From JBLMZI01 sp050258755 (lineage in GTDB: Bacteria; Bacillota; Syntrophomonadia; Syntrophomonadales; DTU052): a stretch of 64,000 nucleotides of DNA. A program made the position numbers and the translations under genes. The notes beneath the pieces are model-generated. The model was given only the letters and a program-made list of their open reading frames with translations. It was not told where the DNA came from and did no database searches. Where the stretch lies: positions 186,001 to 250,000 of the forward strand of contig JBLMZI010000005.1 in assembly GCA_050258755.1 (NCBI GenBank), written 5' to 3'. Below are positions 26,419 through 34,271 of the stretch, in pieces; within the stretch, counting starts at the first letter, position 1, and each line of letters begins with the position of its first letter.

Positions 26419-27123
26419 GTGAAACGCAGCGCACAATTGTCGATTGCGCTTGTCTGTCTGATTCTGGGCCTGATGATGGCGATTCAGTTCCGAACCAATG
26501 AAAACAATCCCAATAATCAATACGGGGATCGATATACCAGCCTGACGATTCAGCTAACCAAAGCCTTGAAGGACCGTGACGCGCTGGCCGCGGAAGTGCT
26601 TTCACTCAGGGACAAGATTAACCAGGCGGCTACCGGCGGAAAAGCCGGCGCGGCGCATGTGGTCCAGGAGGAAATCGATAAATCCAACATGATGGCCGGA
26701 ATCGTTCCAGTTACCGGTCAAGGCGTGATCCTGACCATGAAAGACAGCGCCCGGACTCTCCAGGTGGGAGAAGACCCGAATCTGTATCTCATTCACGATG
26801 AGGACCTCTTGAAAATCGTCAACGAAATCAAAGGTTCAGGGGCGGAAGCCATCAGCGTCAACGGGAATCGGATCACAGCCATGACGGAAATCCGGTGTGC
26901 CGGAACCACGATACTGGTCAACACGAACAAAATAGCGCCACCTTTTATCATTCAGGCGGTCGGAGACCCGGATGTTCTTGAGTCCTCGCTTCGCATCAAG
27001 GGCGGGTGGCTGGAAACACTTGAACTGTGGGGAATTCAGGTGAAGATCGATAAGATGGATCGGGTTGAGATCCCGGCTTACTCTGGCGCTGTAAAGTTTA
27101 CTTATGCCAAGCCGATGAAATAA
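26419..27123 (+). CDS. DUF881 membrane protein (YlxW/YlxX-like)
   Basis: 234 aa from GTG 26419, preceded by GAGGTG. One N-terminal membrane segment (about 5-22), a short coiled-coil region (about 45-75) with a Gln/Ala-rich end, and a C-terminal DUF881 domain (about 95-230) with GVILTMKDS and EAISVNGNRI. Proteins of this family stand between ftsQ and ftsA or ftsZ in many Gram-positive bacteria; their biochemical role is unknown. A function in division or envelope growth is inferred from location. Confidence 0.85.
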   Translation: MKRSAQLSIALVCLILGLMMAIQFRTNENNPNNQYGDRYTSLTIQLTKALKDRDALAAEVLSLRDKINQAATGGKAGAAHVVQEEIDKSNMMAGIVPVTGQGVILTMKDSARTLQVGEDPNLYLIHDEDLLKIVNEIKGSGAEAISVNGNRITAMTEIRCAGTTILVNTNKIAPPFIIQAVGDPDVLESSLRIKGGWLETLELWGIQVKIDKMDRVEIPAYSGAVKFTYAKPMK

Positions 27124-27138
27124 CTGGGGGTTGAAACA

Positions 27139-27477
27139 ATGTGGTATCTCGTACTGTTCTGCCTCGTACTAGGGATCTTTATCGGTTTGAAATTGCCGGT
27201 TTTTATCCCGATCATGTTCAGCAAATACCTTTCAGTCGCTGTATTAGCCGTACTTGACTCGGTATTTGGGGGCATCCGCTCCTACATGGATAACGTCTTT
27301 GACAGTGTCGTGTTTTTAAGCGGTTTTATCACAAATGCCCTTCTGGCAGCCGGATTAGCCTATCTTGGAGACCGCATGGGGGTTGAACTGTATCTTGCCG
27401 CCGTCTTTGCGTTTGGCGTCAGGATTTTTAACAACCTGGCGATTATCCGCCGCTATCTGGTTCAGAAATGGCATTAA
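27139..27477 (+). CDS. sbp: Small basic protein Sbp (DUF1290)
   Basis: 112 aa, ATG with CTGGGGG upstream. Short hydrophobic protein with three to four predicted membrane segments (about 4-40, 55-78, 82-100). The LGIFIGLKLPVFIPIMFSKYLSVAVLA start and GGIRSYMD in the middle match the DUF1290 family next to ftsA/ftsZ operons. Molecular role unknown; the name comes from Bacillus. It lies 15 bases after the DUF881 gene. Confidence 0.85.
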   Translation: MWYLVLFCLVLGIFIGLKLPVFIPIMFSKYLSVAVLAVLDSVFGGIRSYMDNVFDSVVFLSGFITNALLAAGLAYLGDRMGVELYLAAVFAFGVRIFNNLAIIRRYLVQKWH

Positions 27478-27551
27478 ATCAATCGTATTGCATTATCATT
27501 GCAGCAGCGCGGGGATAAGCGCATCACGCTTGGGAAACCAGGGGGTGCCGG

Positions 27552-28904
27552 GTGAGAAGTAACATTCGGGTCGTTCTGGATTTGGGTGCCAGCAAGATTG
27601 CTGGAGTCATGGTTGAATTATTGGCGGATGGCACGGTCAACCTGCTTGCGCTTGCCAGTATGCCCTCACAGGGCATTCGGCGGGGAACGGTTGTCGATAT
27701 CGAAACCGCGGTTCAGGCGATCGATCAGCTCTTCGAAGACATGGAAGATATGGCGGATTTACCGATTAAATCGTGCCGGGCTGGTTACAGCGGGACGATT
27801 TCTTCGTTATCCAACCGTGCCATTATTACGATTGGCCATGGAGAACATGAAATTACGGATGAGGATATCCGGCGAGCCATTTCGGCCGCGCGCACGGTCG
27901 CCGTTCCGCCCGATCGATCGGTTTTGCATCTCATTCCCCGGATGTATTCGGTGGATGGCTATGAAGGCATTGTCGATCCTCACGGCATGATCGGCAGCCG
28001 GCTTGAGGTTGAGGTGCTGATGGTCACCGCGGCCACCAATGCGCTTCAGAATTTGGTGCGCACCATCCAGCGCGGCGGGGTTCGGGTTAAGGAGATCGTC
28101 GCCAATGGCCTTCTGGTCGCCGACGCGGTGCTGTTGATGGAAGAAAAGGAAATGGGCGTGGCGGTCATCGATTTCGGCGCGGAAACCTGCGATATCGCCA
28201 TGTATATTGCCGGAACCGCGGTATTTACATCGGTGGTGCCGATTGGCGGGGAATTCATTACCCGCGATCTGGCGGTCGGACTGCGCACCACGCTTCAGGA
28301 GGCCAGGAACCTGAAGGAAGAATATGGCCTTGCGCTGCCGCCCGGTTCTCCGGAATTGATTGACCCGCATGAGGAACAGCCCGCCTTTGATTTTGATTCC
28401 GCTGAGGAAAGACTTGAAGGAAATAGCGAGATCGAGGAAAATATAGAAATAGAATTACCAGAAGAGTTAGAAGAGGAAGACCACTTCGTGGATGTGGTCA
28501 ATGTTTATGGCAATGAGACCCGGAAAATATCAAAACAACTGATCTACAATATCATTCGGGCCCGGGTTGAGGAAATACTGGAGATGTTGGATAATGAGCT
28601 GAAAGGTTCCGGCTATGGCGGAATGCTTCCGGCCGGAATTGTTTTAACGGGAGGAACTTCAAATCTAAAAGGAATTGTGCCATTCTGTGAAGAATATCTA
28701 GGGATACCTTTTCGGAAGGGCGTCCCGGAAAACATACCAGGGATTCCCAACGAATACTGTATTGCCGAAAATGCCGCATTATTGGGGGCGGTCATTTACG
28801 GGGACAAGCTGACCAGTAAGCCAGCCTCGGAGGAAACGAATCAGGAATTGGCAGCGGACAGGCTGTTTTCACGTTTTTGGCGCTGGCTTCGAGAGTTCTT
28901 TTAA
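27552..28904 (+). CDS. ftsA: Cell division protein FtsA with an acidic insertion
   Basis: 450 aa, GTG start behind AGGGGGTG. Actin-like ATPase that tethers FtsZ to the membrane. The phosphate-1 motif is DLGASKIAGVMVE (10-22); VIDFGAETCDIAMY is phosphate-2; the adenosine motif is GIVLTGGTSNLKG (about 362-374). The C-terminus ends in a short amphipathic helix rich in F, W and R (FSRFWRWLREFF), the membrane-binding tail. Between about residues 266 and 312 is an unusually acidic, low-complexity stretch dominated by Glu and Asp, where Bacillus FtsA has only a short loop. ftsZ follows after 15 bases. Confidence 0.93.
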   Translation: MRSNIRVVLDLGASKIAGVMVELLADGTVNLLALASMPSQGIRRGTVVDIETAVQAIDQLFEDMEDMADLPIKSCRAGYSGTISSLSNRAIITIGHGEHEITDEDIRRAISAARTVAVPPDRSVLHLIPRMYSVDGYEGIVDPHGMIGSRLEVEVLMVTAATNALQNLVRTIQRGGVRVKEIVANGLLVADAVLLMEEKEMGVAVIDFGAETCDIAMYIAGTAVFTSVVPIGGEFITRDLAVGLRTTLQEARNLKEEYGLALPPGSPELIDPHEEQPAFDFDSAEERLEGNSEIEENIEIELPEELEEEDHFVDVVNVYGNETRKISKQLIYNIIRARVEEILEMLDNELKGSGYGGMLPAGIVLTGGTSNLKGIVPFCEEYLGIPFRKGVPENIPGIPNEYCIAENAALLGAVIYGDKLTSKPASEETNQELAADRLFSRFWRWLREFF

Positions 28905-28919
28905 TAAGGAGGATACATA

Positions 28920-29981
28920 ATGCTCGAGTTTGACGTGGACGTGGAGCAATTTGCGGAAATAAAGGTGATCGGCGTTGGCGGTGGCGGAAATAACGCGATC
29001 AACCGCATGATAGAAGCGGGTCTGAAGGGTGTATCCTTCGTTGCAGTGAATACGGACGCGCAAGCTCTGCAGCTTTCCAAAGCGGAAAAGAAAATCCAGG
29101 TCGGTGAAAAACTGACCAAAGGACTCGGCGCGGGCGCAAATCCCGATGTCGGGAAAAAATCAGCGGAAGAAAGTCGTGAAGAGATTAAGAAGGCTCTGGC
29201 AGGTGCCGATATGGTGTTTATTACAGCCGGGATGGGCGGCGGCACCGGAACCGGCGGCGCTCCTGTCATTGCTGAAATCGCCAAGGAAATCGGCGCTCTA
29301 ACGGTCGGCGTAGTCACCAGACCGTTTATGTTTGAAGGGAAAAAACGCAATGGCCAGGCTGAATTCGGGATTGGCGATCTAAAAGGGAAGGTCGACAGCC
29401 TGATTACGATTCCGAACGATCGCCTGCTGCAGGTCGTGGACAAGCATACCTCCATCAACGAAGCGTTCCGGATCGCGGACGATGTCCTCCGGCAGGGCGT
29501 GCAGGGGATTTCAGACCTTATCGCACTACCGGCGTTGATCAATCTCGACTTTGCCGATGTGAAGACGATTATGCAGGAAACCGGCTCGGCCCTGATGGGA
29601 ATCGGCACGGGAAAGGGTGAAAACCGGGCTGTTTCAGCCGCCAGGGCCGCGATTTCAAGCCCGCTGCTGGAAACCTCCATTGAAGGCGCCCGGGGAATAC
29701 TGTTCAATATTACCGGCGATGCCAAGCTGACCCTTTACGAAATCAATGAAGCCGCAGCCGTCATTTCACAGGCCGCCGATGGAGAGGCCAATATCATTTT
29801 CGGCGTCATGATCAACGAAGAGCTGGACGATGAAGTCCGGGTGACGGTGATTGCAACTGGATTTGACGAGATTCGAAAAGAGGCCGCAGTTGCTCAGGAT
29901 CTACAGTCACCGCTGAAGATGCCGCGCCCGTTTACCCAGCCTGATCTTGAAATTCCGACCTTCCTGCGTAAAGGAAGATAG
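28920..29981 (+). CDS. ftsZ: Cell division GTPase FtsZ
   Basis: 353 aa, ATG with AAGGAGG upstream. Tubulin-like GTPase forming the division ring. IKVIGVGGGGNNAINRMI opens the nucleotide-binding domain; the tubulin signature GGGTGTGGAP is near residue 105; the synergy-loop NLDFADVKTIM is near 205. The C-terminal linker is short (about 25 residues), followed by the partner-binding peptide DLEIPTFLRKGR that contacts FtsA, SepF and others, all encoded in this window. A strong terminator lies 30 bases after the stop. Confidence 0.98.
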   Translation: MLEFDVDVEQFAEIKVIGVGGGGNNAINRMIEAGLKGVSFVAVNTDAQALQLSKAEKKIQVGEKLTKGLGAGANPDVGKKSAEESREEIKKALAGADMVFITAGMGGGTGTGGAPVIAEIAKEIGALTVGVVTRPFMFEGKKRNGQAEFGIGDLKGKVDSLITIPNDRLLQVVDKHTSINEAFRIADDVLRQGVQGISDLIALPALINLDFADVKTIMQETGSALMGIGTGKGENRAVSAARAAISSPLLETSIEGARGILFNITGDAKLTLYEINEAAAVISQAADGEANIIFGVMINEELDDEVRVTVIATGFDEIRKEAAVAQDLQSPLKMPRPFTQPDLEIPTFLRKGR

Positions 29982-30012
29982 GCTTCACCCCGGTCAATCT
30001 GAATATTTTATC

Positions 30013-30045
30013 GAAAGCCCCTTAACCGGGGCTTTCTTTGTTTTT
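30013..30045 (+). terminator. Intrinsic terminator after ftsZ
   Basis: GAAAGCCCC-TTAA-CCGGGGCTTTC, followed by a T-rich tract. It closes the dcw cluster. Confidence 0.9.
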
Positions 30046-30372
30046 CCGTCCTTCCTTCATGCCTTTTTTCCAAGTATGATCCGCATTTGTTTTGCTGCGG
30101 CAAAAAACATTTCTAACAATGCCGAAAATAAGCGAAAGAAAAGCTTCTGACCTGGTGCGCAACCGACAAGATAGCGGTCGTACGCTTTGCTACACTATCC
30201 CCAGAAACGGTTTTTGCGGGTTCTTTGCATTCCCTTTTGACAGGAGTTATTGGCAGTTGACCGGTTTTGCTTTCGTTCGGGTCTAACCCAACCCAATCGC
30301 TCATAAAAGTGTTTACAAGAGCGGTTGGAGGGTTTTGGCCGGCGGGGATTACTTGAATAGGGGTGACGGTTT
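30046..30372. other. Intergenic region before spoIIGA
   Basis: About 330 bases without a credible gene. A TTGACA at 30238 lacks a good -10 at 17 or 22 bases, and I found no convincing Spo0A box, so the spoIIGA promoter is not placed. Short frames here lack ribosome sites and family resemblance. Confidence 0.4.
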
Positions 30373-31254
30373 ATGCCGCAAAGCGCCCCGGTTTATCTGG
30401 ATATTCTTTTTGCAACCAATCTGGTGATGGATGCGGCGGTACTCTGGGCATCCGGACGGGTCGCAGGGGTTGCCGTCATCCCCAAACGGCTGCTGGTGGC
30501 TTCCATACTCGGCGCGGTCTACGCGGTAGGGGCCGTTATTCCAGAAGCGGCCGGATTTTATAGCCTTCAGATCAAACTTGTTTTTTCCGGATTACTGGTT
30601 TTATTTGCCTTTGAATGGTCCGGCTTTCAGCACTATCTCAAACTTTGGGCGGTCTTTTTTCTGGTGAGTTTTGCGATGGCAGGTGCCGCGACCGGTGTAC
30701 AGAACCTGATTCAGAGCGAAGGGGCCCAGGGGCAGGAATTAATGGTGCTTTCGCTGGGCGGAGGACTCGCCTGCGCGGCTGGTCTCGGCCTGTATGGTGA
30801 AAAGGCGATGCGGGAGCGTTTGATCCCGGGCCTGCTTCAATGCCCGGTGCACTTGCGGTTTGGGGATACGGTGCTGGAAAGCACAGGATTTATCGATACC
30901 GGGCATCAACTTGTCGATCCATTGACGAAAAAACCGGTCGTTATCGCTGAATACGATCTGCTCAAAACCTGTCTTCCCGGCGATATACGGCAGGTTTTTG
31001 ATGAAAACGCATCTGAAAATGACATTTTTCAAGTATTGACCGAGACCGATTGGGCACACCGAATTCGCCTCATCCCATTTACCTCGATTGGCCGCCAGCA
31101 TGGCTTGCTGGTCGGGGTTCGGTGTGACGAATTTACCGTTCGATCCGGTGAGCGCTGGCAGGTGTTCCCGGGTCTGGTGGTCGGCGTTTATCGTGGGATA
31201 CTTCATCCCGAAGGCGCCTTTCGCGTACTGCTGCCGGCCAGCATCTTGAGATAG
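30373..31254 (+). CDS. spoIIGA: Sporulation sigma-E factor-processing peptidase SpoIIGA
   Basis: 293 aa, ATG with AGGGGTG upstream. Membrane aspartic protease that removes the pro-sequence of SigE at the asymmetric septum in response to SpoIIR. Five hydrophobic segments fill residues about 8-140; the C-terminal protease domain carries the catalytic DTG at 175-177 in STGFIDTGHQLVDPLTKKPV. Length fits the family. The substrate gene sigE follows after 14 bases and the signal gene spoIIR lies 1.8 kb further on. Confidence 0.95.
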   Translation: MPQSAPVYLDILFATNLVMDAAVLWASGRVAGVAVIPKRLLVASILGAVYAVGAVIPEAAGFYSLQIKLVFSGLLVLFAFEWSGFQHYLKLWAVFFLVSFAMAGAATGVQNLIQSEGAQGQELMVLSLGGGLACAAGLGLYGEKAMRERLIPGLLQCPVHLRFGDTVLESTGFIDTGHQLVDPLTKKPVVIAEYDLLKTCLPGDIRQVFDENASENDIFQVLTETDWAHRIRLIPFTSIGRQHGLLVGVRCDEFTVRSGERWQVFPGLVVGVYRGILHPEGAFRVLLPASILR

Positions 31255-31268
31255 CAGGAGGGAAGCCA

Positions 31269-31997
31269 ATGATTCAAGCGTGGGATCAACTCCAAACCTG
31301 GGCCCGCAGCCAGGTTCTGCGGTTTGTGCTTCGGTCGCATCTGTATCCGAATGTTTATTATGTCGGCAGTACCGAAGTTCTGCCGCCACCCCTGACCGGC
31401 GAGGAAGAATCCGGGCTGATACACCGGCTTAAAGAAGGTGATTTTGAGGTCAAGACAGCCCTGATTGAGCACAACCTGCGGCTGGTCGTTTATATCGCGA
31501 AAAAATTTGAAAATACCGGGATTCATATTGAAGACCTGGTCTCGATTGGCACCATTGGACTGATCAAGGCGGTCAACACCTTTGACCCGATGAAGAATAT
31601 TAAACTGGCCACCTATGCCTCGCGGTGCATCGAAAACGAGATCCTGATGTATCTCAGACGCAATACGAAAACAAGGATCGAAATCTCACTGGATGAACCG
31701 CTGAATGTTGACTGGGACGGCAATGAACTGCTTTTGTCCGATGTATTGGGAACCGAAGCCGATATGATTTACAAAAAAATCGAGGAGGAAGTGGACCGCA
31801 AGCTGTTATGGCAGGCCATGCTGAAGCTGTCGCCCAGAGAGAAAAAAATCATTCAACTGCGCTTCGGACTCGAGGACGGCGCGGAAAAAACCCAGAAAGA
31901 AGTGGCCGATATTCTTGGAATCTCCCAATCGTACATCTCTCGTCTGGAAAAACGGATTCTACGCCGCCTGAAACGGGAAATGCGCAAGATTGAGTGA
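31269..31997 (+). CDS. sigE: RNA polymerase sigma-E factor, mother cell (pro-form)
   Basis: 242 aa, ATG behind GCAGGAGGG. Sigma-70 family factor for early mother-cell genes in sporulation. The first 30 residues form the pro-sequence; the tyrosine pair Y30-Y31 ahead of VGSTEVLPPPL matches the region where SpoIIGA cleaves Bacillus pro-SigE. Region 2 includes HNLRLVVYIAKKFENTG and DLVSIGTIGLIKAVNTFDP; region 4 ends with QKEVADILGISQSYISRLEKRIL. A terminator separates it from sigG, so sigG has its own control. Confidence 0.97.
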   Translation: MIQAWDQLQTWARSQVLRFVLRSHLYPNVYYVGSTEVLPPPLTGEEESGLIHRLKEGDFEVKTALIEHNLRLVVYIAKKFENTGIHIEDLVSIGTIGLIKAVNTFDPMKNIKLATYASRCIENEILMYLRRNTKTRIEISLDEPLNVDWDGNELLLSDVLGTEADMIYKKIEEEVDRKLLWQAMLKLSPREKKIIQLRFGLEDGAEKTQKEVADILGISQSYISRLEKRILRRLKREMRKIE

Positions 31998-32035
31998 TGA
32001 AATGGAAATGATATCGAATAAAACGCGCTGCGTTC

Positions 32036-32084
32036 AAGAGGCCGATTGCGGAGGAGAAAACCGTAAAATCAGGCCTCTTTTTAT
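32036..32084 (+). terminator. Intrinsic terminator between sigE and sigG
   Basis: AGAGGCC (32037-32043) pairs with GGCCTCT (32072-32078), followed by TTTTTA. The 28-base loop is long, and an inner GGAGGAGAAAACC may fold further. It would limit read-through into sigG. Confidence 0.7.
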
Positions 32085-32145
32085 GTGCCAATAACAGGAA
32101 AAACTGGGTTGATCAACAGAATAAATTACTAGATCAAGGTGAATA

Positions 32146-32193
32146 ATGAAACCAGACAAAAGAAAAGAACGCGAGGGGAAAAAGACTGATTAA
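32146..32193 (+). CDS. Possible 15-codon upstream reading frame overlapping the sigG start
   Basis: ATG 32146, preceded by AAGGTG at 6 bases, opens 15 codons of highly charged residues (KPDKRKEREGKKTD) and stops at TAA 32191-32193, which overlaps the first codons of sigG in another frame. Such an arrangement could couple or dampen sigG translation. Evidence is only the ribosome site and the overlap; it may be chance. Confidence 0.35.
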   Translation: MKPDKRKEREGKKTD

Positions 32194-32956
32194 CAAAGTC
32201 GAGATCTGCGGAGTCAATACGTCTCATCTCCCGGTTCTTAAAAACGATGAAATGCGCCGCCTGTTTGTCCAGCTGCAAAGCGGGCAGCGCGAATCCCGTG
32301 AAGAACTGATCAAGGGGAATCTTCGACTGGTCCTCAGTGTCATCCAACGCTTTTCCAACCGCGGCGAATTTGTGGACGATCTATTTCAGGTCGGTTGTAT
32401 CGGCCTGATTAAGGCGATTGACAACTTTGATCTTTCACAAAACGTTCGATTCTCGACCTATGCGGTGCCGATGATTATTGGTGAAATCCGCCGCTATCTG
32501 CGGGACAACAACCCGCTCAGGGTATCCCGGTCCCTGCGTGACATAGCCTACAAGGCCCTGCAGGTTCGGGAACGATTGATTGCCGAAAAGTCGCGCGAAC
32601 CAACCCTTCAGGAAATTGCCGACGAACTGAAGCTGCCCCAGGAAGAAGTCGTATTTGCACTGGATGCGATCCAGGAGCCGGTATCCCTGTTCGAGCCTAT
32701 CTTTAACGATGGCGGGGATCCGATTCTGGTTATGGACCAGATTCGGGATGAAAAGAGCACGGACGAGCTCTGGCTTGAAGAGATCAGCATTCGGGAGGCC
32801 CTCAAAAAGCTCACGGAAAGAGAAAAATTGATTCTTACGCTTCGCTTTTTTGAGGGGAAAACCCAGATGGAAGTCGCCGATGACATCGGCATCAGCCAGG
32901 CACAGGTGTCGCGGCTTGAAAAAGCGGCCCTGAAACACATGCGCAAATACATGTAA
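32186..32956 (+). CDS. sigG: RNA polymerase sigma-G factor, forespore (apparent CUG start)
   Basis: Late forespore sigma factor. Homology to SigG begins well before the first in-frame ATG (32252, codon 23): the reading LINKVEICGVNTSHLPVLKN is the conserved SigG N-terminus and has no ATG, GTG or TTG. CTG 32186, 8 bases after GAGGGG, gives (M)INKVEICGV, as in clostridial SigG; ATT 32189 is the alternative. From CTG the protein has 256 aa, the family length. Region 2 has NLRLVLSVIQRFSNRGEFVDDL and DLFQVGCIGLIKAIDNFDL; region 4 ends ISQAQVSRLEKAALKHM. An upstream 15-codon frame overlaps the start. Identity is sure; the start codon is inferred. Confidence 0.92.
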   Translation: MINKVEICGVNTSHLPVLKNDEMRRLFVQLQSGQRESREELIKGNLRLVLSVIQRFSNRGEFVDDLFQVGCIGLIKAIDNFDLSQNVRFSTYAVPMIIGEIRRYLRDNNPLRVSRSLRDIAYKALQVRERLIAEKSREPTLQEIADELKLPQEEVVFALDAIQEPVSLFEPIFNDGGDPILVMDQIRDEKSTDELWLEEISIREALKKLTEREKLILTLRFFEGKTQMEVADDIGISQAQVSRLEKAALKHMRKYM

Positions 32957-32994
32957 CGAAGACTTAGCTGACACAATTGCAACCAATACCGATA

Positions 32995-33051
32995 GGGGAC
33001 ATGCTTTCTCCCTTATTAGCCGAACGCCGTGAAGCATCAAGGGGTGTCCCC
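32995..33051 (+). promoter_or_regulatory. Leader hairpin ahead of spoIIR
   Basis: GGGGACA (32995-33001) pairs with TGTCCCC (33045-33051), continued inside by TGCTT (33002-33006) with AAGCA (33032-33036) and an asymmetric bulge. No T run follows directly, so it does not look like an ordinary terminator. It lies between sigG and the spoIIR ribosome site. Confidence 0.5.
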
Positions 33052-33082
33052 CTACCTTACCTTTCTAAGGAGGAGAATCCAG

Positions 33083-33667
33083 ATGAAACGCACATTAGGC
33101 CTGGTGATTCTGCTGTTGGGCATCCTGGCCGTTTATCCTTTTCTTCAAGGGTTCTGGTCAACTGGGGAAGCCTTTAAACCGGAGAATCTGATCCGGATTC
33201 ATATCCTCGCCAATAGCGACAGCGCGATTGACCAGGCGGCGAAACTGAAGGTGCGGGACCGGGTGGTCACCTTCTTATCGCCAAAGCTGGCTTACAGTCC
33301 GTCTCCCGCTGTCAGCCGGGCTATAATATGGCTCAATCTTCCTGCGCTGCAAACCGTGGTTGAGGATGAGATTCTGTCCAACCATTCGGCATACGGATCA
33401 CGCATGCAGATGGGGCGGTATCTCTTTCCCGATCGGTGGTATGACGGTTGGCTGGTTCCCCGCGGAGAATACCAGGCTTTGCGGATTGTTCTCGGCCAGG
33501 GAAGAGGGCACAATTGGTGGTGCGTTCTTTATCCGCCGCTTTGCTTGGGCAAAGAGGACGCCGCTCAGGTGAAGCAACCGGCCACAACGTATCTTGGCAG
33601 TATTTTTAAACATCCGATCAAGCGGAGTGCCCAGCGGAATCACCCGGGAAACGGAAAAGTGGACTGA
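33083..33667 (+). CDS. spoIIR: Stage II sporulation protein R
   Basis: 194 aa from ATG 33083 behind AAGGAGGAG. Secreted forespore signal that activates SpoIIGA across the septum, leading to pro-SigE cleavage. An N-terminal hydrophobic segment (about 4-25) acts as signal or anchor. The family core is clear: LIRIHILANSDSAIDQAAKLKVRD (from about residue 36), LVPRGEYQALRIVLGQG and GHNWWCVLYPPLC. After that core come about 40 residues of low conservation. Its neighbourhood with spoIIGA-sigE-sigG puts signal, protease and substrate within 3.3 kb; in Bacillus spoIIR is elsewhere. Confidence 0.94.
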   Translation: MKRTLGLVILLLGILAVYPFLQGFWSTGEAFKPENLIRIHILANSDSAIDQAAKLKVRDRVVTFLSPKLAYSPSPAVSRAIIWLNLPALQTVVEDEILSNHSAYGSRMQMGRYLFPDRWYDGWLVPRGEYQALRIVLGQGRGHNWWCVLYPPLCLGKEDAAQVKQPATTYLGSIFKHPIKRSAQRNHPGNGKVD

Positions 33668-33706
33668 AACTGGGACGTGTCACCCTAATAGCACAGTGTG
33701 TATGCA

Positions 33707-33757
33707 GACCTCGACTTTTGGCGCAAATGCGTACTTAGTCGCAGGTCTTTTGCTTTT
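33707..33757 (+). terminator. Possible terminator after spoIIR
   Basis: GACCTCGAC (33707-33715) pairs with GTCGCAGGTC (33738-33747) with one bulge, followed by TTTTGCTTTT. The stem is imperfect and the loop long. Confidence 0.4.
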
Positions 33758-33845
33758 GGCGGATTCTGACCGTACTTTGAAAGCACGACCAGCGAACCCT
33801 GTACATATAATGACAGCAAGCGATTGATGGAAAGGGGACGCCAGC

Positions 33846-34148
33846 ATGATAAAAATCTCTGAATTGCGGTCACGGGAAGTCATTAATGTTTTAGATGGAA
33901 AACGGCTGGGTTTAATTAAGGATATTGATTTAAATGTGGAAGAGGGCAGGATCACCTCGATCATCCTTCCCGGTCCCACACGGCTCCTGAACCTGTTTTC
34001 CCGCAGGGATAACATCGAAATTCCCTGGGAACGCATTGTTCGGATCGGCCGTGATGTGATTCTGGTTGAAAATAACGGTTTTGGTGAACCAGGCCGTTCC
34101 AACCGAGGAAGCCGCCCCCTGTTTGATATCACCGATGACAAAAAATGA
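33846..34148 (+). CDS. ylmC: PRC-barrel protein YlmC/YmxH
   Basis: 100 aa, ATG with AAAGGGG upstream. Small PRC-barrel protein of the YlmC/YmxH family, starting MIKISELRSREVINVLDGKRLG, with LPGPTRLLNLFSRRDNIEIPW in the middle. The family is common in sporulating Bacillota close to sigG or ylmD-ylmE; its role is not established. A CATATAAT about 35 bases upstream may be a -10 element, possibly of a sporulation sigma factor. About 120 bases separate it from nrdR. Confidence 0.85.
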   Translation: MIKISELRSREVINVLDGKRLGLIKDIDLNVEEGRITSIILPGPTRLLNLFSRRDNIEIPWERIVRIGRDVILVENNGFGEPGRSNRGSRPLFDITDDKK

Positions 34149-34218
34149 TGGAATTACATATGCAGGAAATAATGTAAGAAAAAAACCCTTGAATTTACAG
34201 AATTATTTCCCGATAATA

Positions 34219-34265
34219 AACGTACATCTAGTATGCTCATTGATCCGACACACTATATTTGGGGG
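34219..34265 (+). promoter_or_regulatory. Pair of NrdR boxes
   Basis: Two 16-base matches to the NrdR consensus ACACTATATATAGTGT start 31 bases apart: 34219-34234 (11 of 16 by my count) and 34250-34265 (12 of 16). A spacing of 31-32 bases, three helical turns, is the known arrangement. The second box ends 6 bases before the nrdR ATG, predicting autorepression of nrdR-nrdD-nrdG. Confidence 0.7.
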
Positions 34266-34271
34266 TAACTG

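Noticed and set aside
30160..30260. Spo0A box or 22-base-spaced promoter for spoIIGA
   Set aside because: CGACAA at about 30167 matches only part of the 0A box in reverse, and TTGACA at 30238 has no -10 at 17 or 22 bases.
32252..32956. sigG starting at ATG 32252
   Set aside because: This start would remove 22 residues that belong to the most conserved part of SigG and has no ribosome site.
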